A DNA stretch of 64,000 nt from Lolium rigidum (taxonomy: Eukaryota > Streptophyta > Magnoliopsida > Poales > Poaceae): assembly GCF_022539505.1 (NCBI RefSeq), contig NW_025900006.1:124001-188000 (forward strand), read 5' to 3'. The position numbers and the translations under genes are program-made. Below the pieces are notes generated by a model. The model worked only from the letters and a program-made list of their open reading frames with translations. It was not told the DNA's origin and ran no database searches. Shown here one piece after another: positions 55,640 to 64,000 of this stretch (positions are counted from its first letter, which is position 1; every line of letters begins with the position of its first letter).

Positions 55640-58242
55640 TACACACTTTCTGCGCCTAGCTGAAAGGCGTTAAAGAAAAGCGCTTATGGGAGACAACCCA
55701 TTATTTTACTACAGCAATTTTGTTTTATATTTGAGACTTGGAAGTTGTTATTACTGTAGAAACCTCTCCTTATCTTTATTTTATTGCATTGTTGTGCCAA
55801 GTAAAGTCTTTGATAGTAAGGTTGATACTAGATTTGGATTTCTGCGCAGAAACAGATTTCTTGCTGTCACGAATTTGAGCAGGTCTCTCTGTAGGTAACT
55901 CAGAAAAATCTGCCAATTTTCATGAGTGATCCTCAGATATGTACGCAACTTTCATTAAATTTGAGCTTCTTCATCTGGTCATGTTAAGTTCCTCTAAAAA
56001 ATTCGTCTTTACGGACTGTTCTGTTTTAACAGATTCTGCCTTTTATTTCACATTGCCTCTTTTGCTATGTTGAATGGATTTCTTTGTTCCATTAACTTTC
56101 AGTAGCTTTGTGCAATATTCAGAAGTGTTAAGAATGATTATGTCACCTCTGAATATGTGAATTTTTGATTATGCACTAACCCTCTAATGAGTTTGTTTTG
56201 AGTTTGGTGTGGAGGAAGTTTTCAAGGGTCAAGAGAGGAGGATGATACAATATGATCAAGAAGAGTGAAAAGTCTAAGCTTGGGGATGCCCCCGTGGTTC
56301 ATCTCTGAATATTTCAAGAAGACTCAAGCATCTAAGCTTGGGGATGCCCAAGGCATCCCCTTCTTCATCGACAACTTATCAGGTCACCTCTAGTGAAACT
56401 ATATTTTTATTCCGTCACATCTTATGTGCTTTACTTGGAGCGTCTGTATGTTTTTGTTTTTGTTTTAGTTTGAATAAAATTGGATCCTAGCATTCTTTGT
56501 TTGGGAGAGAGACACGCTCCGCTCGTTCATATGAACACTGGTGTTCTTAGCTTTACTTTTAATGTGCATGGCGAAGGTTGAAACTGCTTCGTTCATTGCT
56601 ATTTGGTTGGAAACAGGAAAATGCTTCATGTGGTAATTGGTATATGGTCTTGAATAATTTGATACTTGGCAATTGTTTTGCTCAATAGATCATGTTTAAG
56701 CTCTTGCATCATGTACTTTGCACCTATTAATGAAGAACTACCATAGAGCTTGTTGAAATTTGGTTTGCATGATTGGTCTCTCTAAGTCTAGATATTTTCT
56801 GGTGAAGTGTTTGAACAACAAGGAAGACAGTGTAGAGTCTTATAATGCTTGCAATATGTTCTTATGTAAGTTTTGTTGTACCGGTTCATACTTGTGTTTG
56901 CTTCAAACAACCTTGCTAGCCAAAGCCTTGTACCGAGAGGGAATTCTTCTCGTGCATCCAAAACCTTGAGCCAAAACCTATGCCATTTGTGTCCACCATA
57001 CCTACCTACTATGTGGTATTTCTCTGCCATTCCAAAGTAAATTGCTTGAGTGCTACCTTTAAAATTTTATTCCTTGTCTTTGCAATATATAGCTCATGGG
57101 AAAATAGCCTTAGTAACTATTGTGGTAAAGAATATGTAGCTTATGTATCTTATTTCTTATAAGTTGCTTGTTGAGCGGTAACCATGTTTCTGGGGACGCC
57201 ATCAACTATTACAGTTTTGTTGAATATCATGTGAGTTGCTCTGCATGTTCGTCTTGTCTGAAGTAAGGGTGATTTATCATGATCAAATGGTTTGAGTATG
57301 CATATTGTTAGAAGAGAACATTGGGCCGCTAACTAAAGACATGAATCATGGTGGAAGTTTCAGTTTGGACATTAATCCTCAATCTCTTATGAGAATATTA
57401 TCTGTTGTTGAATGCTTATGCATTAAAGAGGAGTCCATTATCTGTTTTCTATGTTGTCCCGGTATGGATGTCCTTAGTTGAGATCTATCAAAAACGAGAA
57501 ATCAAATGTGATATATCTCCTTGGACCTTTGTACAGGCGGCATAGAGGTACCCCTTTGTGACATTTGGTTGAAACATATGATATGCAATGATAATCCATG
57601 GAAATCCAAGCTAATTAGGACAAGGTGCGAGCACTATTGGTATTCTATGCATGAGGCTTGCAACTTATAGGATGTCTTATGCATAACACATATGAATTAT
57701 TACTGCCGTTGACAAAATTGTTTCTATGTTTTCAAAATAAAAGCTCTAGCACAAAAATAGCAATCCATGCTTCCCTCTGCGAAGGGCCATTCTTTTACTT
57801 TATGTTGAGTCAGTCTACCTACCTCTTTCTATCTTAGAAGCAAACACTTGTGTCAACTGTGTGCATTGATTCCTACATACTTGCTTATTTGCATTCATCA
57901 TTTTACTCTGTGTTGACAATTATCCATGAGATATACATGTTGAAGTTGAAAGCAACTGCTGAAACTTATATCTTCCTTTGTGTTGCTTCAAAACTTTCTA
58001 CTAAGAATTTATTGCTTTATGAGTTAACTCCTATGCAAGTCTTATTGATGATTGTCTTGAAAGTACTATTCATGAAAAGTCTTTGCTATATGATTCAGTT
58101 GTTTAGTCATTGTCTTTACCATTGCTTCGAATCACTTCATTCATCTCATATGCTTTACAATAGTATTGATCAAGATTATGATAGCATGTCACTTCAGAAA
58201 TTATCCTTGTTATCATTTACCTACTCGAGGGCAAGTAGGAAC
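55640..58242. other. Non-coding 3' internal region of element A
   Basis: No gene. Contains two extra ctaagcttggggatgccc motifs (56274 and 56332) identical in form to the true polypurine tract, and blocks shared with element B (around 56930-57100 and 57740-57840). Confidence 0.65.
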
Positions 58243-58258
58243 TAAGCTTGGGGATGCT
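58243..58258 (+). other. Polypurine tract of element A
   Basis: taagcttggggatgct lies directly before the 3' LTR. Confidence 0.7.
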
Positions 58259-58854
58259 TGATACGTCTCAAACGTATCTATAATTTCTTATGTTCCATGC
58301 TAGTTTTATGACAATACTCACATGGTTTATACACACTTTATATCATTTATACGCATTTTCCGGCACTAACCTATTAACGAGATGCCGAAGCGCCAGTTCC
58401 TGTTTTGTGCTGTTTTTGGTTTCAGAAATCCTACATAGGAAATATTCTCGGAATTGGACGAAACGAACGCCCAGGGTCTTATTTTTCCACGGAGCTTCCA
58501 GAAGACCGAAGAGGATACGAAGTGGGGCCACGGGGCGCCGACACCACAAGGCGGCGCGGCCAGCATGGGGCCCGCACCGGCCTATGGTGTGGGGCCCCCG
58601 TGCCTCCTCCGACTCTGCCCTCCCGCCTACTTATACACTCCGTCACGAAAACCCTATCACCGAGAGCCACGATACGGAAAAAGTTCCAGAGACGCCGCCG
58701 CCGCCAATCCCATCTCGGGGGATTCAGGAGATCGCCTTCGGCACCCTGCCGGAGAGGGGAATCATCACCCGGAGGACTCTACATCACCATGATCGCCTCC
58801 GGACCGATGTGTGAGTAGTTCATCCTTGGACTATGGGTCCATAGCAGTAGCTAG
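58259..58854 (+). repeat. 3' LTR of element A, first 596 bp
   Basis: Starts TGATACGTCTCAAACG and is collinear with 33743-34083 plus 53487-53741, with no net length change. Cut after gctag by copia element 2; the rest is outside the window. Confidence 0.9.
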
Positions 58855-60627
58855 TGTAGGGATTCGTTGCATATAAAAGAAAAAATTTCCTACCGTGAGA
58901 ACGCAATCCAAGCCAAGATGCAATCTGGAAGACGGTAGCAACGAGGGGATGATCAAGACTCACCCTTGAAGATTTCCAAAGCCTACAAGATGAGGCTCTT
59001 GTTGCTGCGGTAGACGATCACTTGCCGCTTGCAAAAGTGCGTAGAAAATCTTGATCACGGTGCCACGATCGGGCAGCACCTCCGTACTCGGTCACACGTT
59101 CGGTGTTGATGAAGACGACGTCCTTCTCCCCGTTCCAGCGGGCAGCGGAAGTAGTAGCTCCTCCTTGATTCCGGCAGCACGACGGCGTGGTGGCGGTGGC
59201 GATGGAGAACTCCGGCGGAGCTTCGCTAAGCTTTGCGGGAGAGGTGGAGGAGAGGGGCGGCTAGGGTTTGGGAGAGGGGGAGGTGGTCGGCCACTAAAGG
59301 GGGTGCGGCCACAATGGCTTTGGTGTGTCCGGCCCCCTCCCCTTGCTCCTCATTATATAGGTGGAACCCCCAAGTGTTGGACTACAAGTCTTCGAATAAG
59401 ACCCCAACCCAAAATTTACATGTGTAGGGAAACCTACCCAAGGTGGGACTCCCACCTCAAGTGGGATTCCCACCCTTCCATGAGGGGGGTTGGCCGGCCC
59501 CCTTGGTGGAGTCCACCTTTCCCCCCTCTAGGGTTGGCCGGCCATGGGGAGGTGGAGTCCCTCCGGGACTCCTCCTTCCTTAGTGATTCCTTCCGGACTT
59601 TTCTAGAACCTTATAGAACCTTCCGTAAAATCTTCCGGATCATTTTAAATCTTATAAAATGACTTCCTATATATGAATCTTATTCTCCGGACCATTCCGG
59701 AACTCCTCGTGATGTCCGGGATCCCATCCGGGACTTCGAACAATACTTCGGACTCCATTCCATATTCAAGTTCTACCATTTCAATATCAAACCTTAAGTG
59801 TGTCACCCTACGGTTCGTGAACTATGTGGACATGGTTGAGTACTCTCTCCGACCAATAACCAATAGCGGGATCTGGAGATCCATAATGGCTCCCACATAT
59901 TCAACAATGACTTTAGTGATCGAATGAACCATACACATACGATACCAATTCCCTTTGTCACGCGATATTTTACTTGTCCGAGGTTTGATCATCGGTATCA
60001 CTCTATACCTTGTTCAACCTCGTCTCCTGACAAGCACTCTTTACTCGTACCGTGGTATGTGGTCTCTTATGAACTTATTCATATGCTTGCAAGACATTAG
60101 ACGACATTCCACCGAGAGGGCCCAGAGTATATCTATCCGTCATCGGGATGGACAAATCCCACTGTTGATCCATATGCCTCACCTCATACTTTTCGGATAC
60201 TTAATCCCACCTTTATAACCACCCATTTACGCAGTGGCGTTTGATGTAATCAAAGTACCTTTCCGGTATAAGTTATTTACATGATCTCATGGTCATAAGG
60301 ACTAGGTAACTATGTATCGAAAGCTTATAGCAAATAACTTAATGACGTGATCTTATGCTACGCTTAATTGGGTGTGTCCATTACATCATTCATATAATGA
60401 TATAACCTTGTTATTAATAACATCCAATGTTCATGATTATGAAACTAATCATCCATTAATCAACAAGCTAGTTAAGAGGCATACTAGGGACTCTTTGTTG
60501 TTTACATATCACACATGTATCAATGTTTCGGTTAATACAATTATAGCATGGTATATAAACATTTATCACAAACATAAAGATATATAATAACCACTTTTAT
60601 TATTGCCTCTTGGGCATATCTCCAACA
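58855..60627 (-). repeat. 3' LTR of copia element 2
   Basis: 1773 bp; in its own orientation it begins TGTTGGAGATATGCCC and ends in CTACA. Followed (to the right) by the polypurine tract gtgggagatc in reverse. Confidence 0.92.
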
Positions 60628-60661
60628 GATCTCCCACTTGCACTAGAGTCAATAATCTAGA

Positions 60662-61246
60662 TTACATTGTAATGTACCTAACACCCATGGCATTCTGGTG
60701 TTGGTCATGCTTTGCCCTAGGGAGAGCTTTAGTCAACGGATCTGCTACATTCAGATCGGTGTGTACTTTGCAAATCTTTACTTCTCCATCTTCGATGTAC
60801 TCGCGAATCGAGTGGTAACGCAGCTTGATATGCTTCAGCCTCTTGTGTGACCTTGGTTCTTGTGCATTGGCGATGGCACCCATGTTGTCACAGTAGATGA
60901 CTAGTGGGTCAAATGCACTAGGAACCACACCGAGCTCTACAATGAACCTCTTCATACATACCACTTCTGATGAAGCCTCTGAAGCCGCTATGTACTCTGA
61001 TTCTGTTGAAGACTTCGCCACCGTGCACTGCTTCGAGCTTGCCCAGCTTACTGCAGCACCATTCAATATAAACACGTACCCGGACCGTGACTTAGAGTCA
61101 TCGGGATCGGTGTTCCAACTTGCATCGGTGTAACCGCTTACAACGAGCTCTTGGTCACCTCCATAACAAAGAAACATATCCTTAGTTCTTTTCAAGTACT
61201 TCAGGATATTCTTGACCGTTGTCCGAGTGTTCCATTCCTGGATCAC
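60662..61246 (-). pseudogene. Copia RNase H region
   Basis: The frame contains TTVKNILKYLKRTKDMFLCY, GYTDASWNTDPDDSKSRSGY (first catalytic Asp), SSKQCTVAKSSTESEYIAAS (Glu), YCDNMGAIANAQEP (second Asp) and KHIKLRYHSIREYI with the C-terminal His. These residues form the RNase H active site that removes RNA after reverse transcription. The DEDD-type set appears complete. It is separated from RT by a stretch (61247-61458) with frame breaks, so the polyprotein is not continuous. It is the last pol domain before the polypurine tract, as expected for copia. Confidence 0.9.
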
Positions 61247-61458
61247 TTTGATATCTGCTAGTCAAACTAACGAGCATGTGCTATATCCGGTCTAGTACAT
61301 AGCATGGCATACATAATAGAGCCTACTCGCCGAGGCATAGGGGATCCGACTCATCCTTTCTCTTTCTTCTGCCGTATCCGGTCCTTTAGTCTTACTCAAT
61401 ACCTTTCCTGGTAACATAGGTAAGAACCCTTTCTTACTTTCGTCCATTCTAAACTTCT

Positions 61459-61745
61459 TTAGAATCTTTTCCAGATATGTACTCGTGATAGCCCTATTAG
61501 GCGTCTTGATCTATCTCTATAAATCTTGATGCCTAATATATACGATGCTTCACCAAGGTCTTTCATTGAAAAACTATTATTCAAATAACCTTTTACACTG
61601 CTTAATAGTTCTATATCATTCCCAATAAATAATATGTCATCTACATATAATATCAGGAATGCTACAGAGCTCCCACTCACTTTCTTGTAAATACAGGCCT
61701 CTCCATGACACTGTATAAACCCGAAGTCTTTGATCACCTTATCAA
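61459..61745 (-). pseudogene. Copia reverse transcriptase, second half
   Basis: Contains SRSWNRRFDKVIKDFGFIQC, ILYVDDILFIGND with the catalytic YVDD, and SMKDLGEASYILGIKIYRD. It joins the first RT half (about 61742 upward) by a frameshift near 61745 and ends in a stop after VHIWKRF, followed by further broken RT sequence to 61247. Confidence 0.88.
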
Positions 61746-63340
61746 AGCGTCGGTTCCAACTTCTTGATGCTTGCTTCGAGTCCATAGATTGAACGCTGAA
61801 GTTTGCATACTTTGTCAGCATTTTTAGGATCGACAAAACCTTTGGGTTGTACCATATACAACTCTTCCTCAATGTCTCCATTAAGGAACGCCGTTTTGAC
61901 ATCCATCTGCCAAATCTCATAATCGAAAAATGCAGCTATTGCTAACAAAATCCTCACACATTTTAGCTTCGCTACAGGTGAGAAAGTCTCATCGTAGTCA
62001 ACTCCTTGAATTTGTCGGAAACCCTTTGTGACAAGCCGAGCTTTATAGATAGTAATATTACCATCAGCATCTGTTTTTCTCTTGAAGATCCATTTATTCT
62101 CGACAGCCTTGCGGCTATCAGGTAAGTCTACCAAAGTCCATACTTTGTTATCATACATGGATCCCATTTCGGATTTCATGGCTTCTTGCCATTTGTTGGA
62201 ATCTGGGCTCATCATCGCTTCTTCATACGTCGTAGGGTCCTCATCATTGTTGTCCACAATCATGACATTTAGACAAGGATCATACCAATCAGGAGTGGCA
62301 CGTTCCCTTGTCGATCTGCGAGGTTCAGTAGTTTCTTCGTTCGAAGTTTCATGATCATTATCATTAGCTTCCTCTGTTGCCGGTGTAGGCGGTACAGGAA
62401 CAGCTTCCGGTACTGCGCTACTCTGATCAACGAGTAAAGATTCATCAATCTCATCAAGTTCTACTTTTCTTCCAGTCACTTCTTTAGTGAGAAATTCTTT
62501 CTCAAGAAAGGTTCCGTTCTTAGCAACAAATATTTTGCCTTCGGATCTGTGATAGAAAGTGTACCCTATAGTTTCCTTAGGGTATCCTATGAAGACGCAT
62601 TTCTCCGCTTTGGGTTCTAGCTTGTCCGGTTGTAACTTCTTTACATAGGCTTCGCAACCCCAAACTTTAAGGAACGACAGCTTAGGTTTCTTATTAAACC
62701 ATAATTCATACGGTGTTGTTTCTACGGATTTTGATGGTGCTCTATTTAAAGTGAATGCGGCTGTCTCTAATGCATAACTCCAAAATGATAACGGCAAATC
62801 AGTAAGAGACATCATAGAACGAACCATATCTAAGAGAGTTCGATTACGACATTCGGACACACCGTTTCGTTGTGGTGTTCCCGTCGGTGTCAATTGTGAA
62901 AGTATTCTGCATTTCTTTAAATGCATGCCAAACTCATAACTCAGATATTCACCTCCGCGATCAGATCGTAGAAATTTAATCTTCTTGTTACGTTGATTTT
63001 CTACTTCACTTTGGAATTCCTTAAACTTCTCGAAAGTTTCGGATTTATGTTTCATGAAATAGATATACCCATATCTACTCGGATCATCCGTGAAGGTTAG
63101 AACATAACGATAACCACCGCGCGATGCTACACTCATTGGTCCGCACACATCGGTATGTATGATTTCCAATAAGTCAGTAGCTCGCTCCATCATACCAGAA
63201 AATGGAGTCTTAGTCATTTTTCCCATTAGACATGCTACACATCTATCAAGTGACTCAAAGTCAAGTGATTCAAGTAATCCATCGGAATGGAGTTTCTTCA
63301 TGTGTTTCACTCCAATATGACCAAGACGACAGTGCCACAT
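61742..63340 (-). CDS. Copia integrase and N-terminal RT, long open frame
   Basis: 532 codons remain open. The order is pre-integrase domain (MWHCRLGHIGVKHMKKLH, CVACLMGKM), integrase core (HTDVCGPMSV, FTDDPSRYGYIYF, DRGGEYLS, then GTPQRNGVSE), a variable linker (DEIDESLLVDQSSAVPE, RRSTRERATPDW), and the start of RT (KWIFKRKTDADGNI, ARLVTKGFRQIQGVDYDETF, WQMDVKTAFLNGDIEEELYM). Integrase joins cDNA to the chromosome; RT copies the RNA. The frame ends at a shift inside RT just after LQRSIYGL. The upstream protease is in reach but separated by a MITE. Confidence 0.92.
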   Translation of the reverse strand: MWHCRLGHIGVKHMKKLHSDGLLESLDFESLDRCVACLMGKMTKTPFSGMMERATDLLEIIHTDVCGPMSVASRGGYRYVLTFTDDPSRYGYIYFMKHKSETFEKFKEFQSEVENQRNKKIKFLRSDRGGEYLSYEFGMHLKKCRILSQLTPTGTPQRNGVSECRNRTLLDMVRSMMSLTDLPLSFWSYALETAAFTLNRAPSKSVETTPYELWFNKKPKLSFLKVWGCEAYVKKLQPDKLEPKAEKCVFIGYPKETIGYTFYHRSEGKIFVAKNGTFLEKEFLTKEVTGRKVELDEIDESLLVDQSSAVPEAVPVPPTPATEEANDNDHETSNEETTEPRRSTRERATPDWYDPCLNVMIVDNNDEDPTTYEEAMMSPDSNKWQEAMKSEMGSMYDNKVWTLVDLPDSRKAVENKWIFKRKTDADGNITIYKARLVTKGFRQIQGVDYDETFSPVAKLKCVRILLAIAAFFDYEIWQMDVKTAFLNGDIEEELYMVQPKGFVDPKNADKVCKLQRSIYGLEASIKKLEPTL

Positions 63341-63461
63341 ATAAGTAGAATTATCATTAAATTTAATTCGCTTAGCATCAATGTTATGTATATGCGTATC
63401 ACTACTATCGATATCTAACAGAAATAAGCCATTCTTTTCAGGTGCTCGACCATAAAAGATA

Positions 63462-63732
63462 CTCCCTCCATTCCTTTCTATAATGCCTATTGTTTTTTCG
63501 CACTTGTTTCAGAATATAAGAGTAAAGCTATGTTTTTTTTTGCAAAGAACCCCTTCCACCGATCAGGTTAAGTCCAGAAAATCTGGAAACCGATCTGGTC
63601 ATGTATTTCTGAGATCAGTTTTCAGTTTCCTATTTTGTCTGTGATATCGCTAGGGGGTTTTGTGTGAAAAAAAAGCTCGCACTAATTTCCGTGCCAAAAA
63701 ACAATAGGCACTATAGAAAGGAACGGAGGGAG
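63462..63732. mobile_element. Stowaway (Tc1/mariner) MITE in copia element 2
   Basis: The ends ctccctccattcctttctat and atagaaaggaacggagggag are inverted repeats; the element is 271 bp, flanked by TA (63460-63461 and 63733-63734). The uninterrupted site is preserved in copia element 1 near 23530 (aataatatcttttatgg). Confidence 0.95.
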
Positions 63733-64000
63733 TATTATTGATAAAAATAGAACAACCATTATTCTCAGACTTGAATGAATAACCGTCTTGCATTAAACAA
63801 GATCCAGATATAATGTTCATTCTCAACGCGGGTACAAAATAACAATTATTTAGGCTTAAAACTAATCCCGAAGGTAGATGTAGAGGAAGTGTGCCGACAG
63901 CGATCACATCGACTTTGGATCCGTTTCCAACGCGCATCGTCACTTCATCTTTCAGTAGTCTTCGTTTATCCTTTAGTTCCAGTTTCGAGTTACAAATATG
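63733..64000 (-). pseudogene. Copia protease region, partial
   Basis: Reads VTMRVGNGSKVDVIAVGTLP, LSLNNCYFVPALRMNIISGS and LMQDGYSFKSENNGCSIF, matching 23325-23530 of copia element 1. Interrupted by the Stowaway at 63732; the catalytic DTG motif would lie just beyond the window. Confidence 0.85.

Larger units (their letters stand above)
33743..64000 (+). mobile_element. LTR element A (non-autonomous, Athila-like ends), host of the nest
   Basis: The visible parts are the 5' LTR (33743-34083 plus 53487-54740), an internal region of 3518 bp (54741-58258) and the first 596 bp of the 3' LTR (58259-58854). Everything else in this interval is inserted later. It has a tRNA-Asp-type primer site and a polypurine tract, but its only ORF is an unassigned gag-position protein, so protease, RT and integrase are absent. 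The 5' edge sits inside the Myb-like gene. The right edge and the TSD copy (expected gaacc) lie beyond the window. Confidence 0.85.
58855..64000 (-). mobile_element. BARE1/Angela-like copia element 2, reversed, runs off the window
   Basis: Starting at the left edge (its 3' end) are the LTR, polypurine tract, RNase H, RT, integrase and protease, all on the minus strand. Gag, primer site and 5' LTR lie beyond 64000. It inserted into A's 3' LTR after gctag (expected TSD). It keeps the RT and RNase H lost by copia element 1, though with several frame breaks. Confidence 0.93.

Noticed and set aside
1..64000. CRISPR arrays, bacterial operons, tRNA or rRNA genes
   Set aside because: None seen; spacing, splice sites and TE content show plant nuclear DNA. 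tRNA-like matches are only retrotransposon primer sites.

Overview
This window is plant nuclear DNA, almost certainly from a large-genome Triticeae grass (wheat, barley, rye or Aegilops type). The evidence is a BARE1/Angela-like copia LTR family, a 17 kb CACTA transposon with TACCGGTT subterminal palindromes, Athila-like and Tat/Retand-like gypsy elements, Stowaway and Tourist MITEs, and a Helitron. I find no intact single-copy host gene, no tRNA or rRNA gene and no CRISPR array. Almost every coding segment belongs to a transposable element (TE) or is a host gene fragment carried by one.

Bases 1-14915 are AT-rich, gene-poor DNA peppered with DNA transposons whose ends can be read directly: a Mutator-like element with a 9-bp target site duplication (TSD) at 242-2089, a hAT element with an 8-bp TSD at 3614-4736, a Tourist MITE at 6632-6928, and a Harbinger-like element at 8905-10405 that carries a decayed B3 DNA-binding-domain gene. 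That element abuts a second Tourist-like MITE, itself split by a 2.7 kb Helitron at 10464-13178.

Bases 14916-32096 are one CACTA element. It holds a broken TNP2-type transposase gene, a 142-bp tandem array split by an internally deleted copia element (19355-24837), a small intact ORF of unknown function, a cluster of captured host gene fragments (PPR-like, FMO, HIPL-like), and a seven-exon gene with a Ulp1/C48 protease domain.

Bases 32435-64000 are a retrotransposon nest. A Harbinger-type element with a Myb/SANT-like gene is cut by LTR element A (33743 to beyond the window). A is cut twice: by gypsy element B (34084-53481, TSD ccccc) and by a minus-strand copia element (58855 to beyond the window). 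B is cut by a reversed solo LTR of A's family (42249-43854, TSD caatc) and by gypsy element C (44869-52850, TSD gttgt). The two LTRs of C are both 1146 bp and differ at only 10 sites; those of B differ at about two dozen, which agrees with the nesting order. The visible parts of A, B and C lack reverse transcriptase, so they probably depended on autonomous relatives. B carries an extra sense ORF behind an LTR-like GC-rich block, and C carries an antisense acidic ORF of the kind known from Tat/Retand elements.
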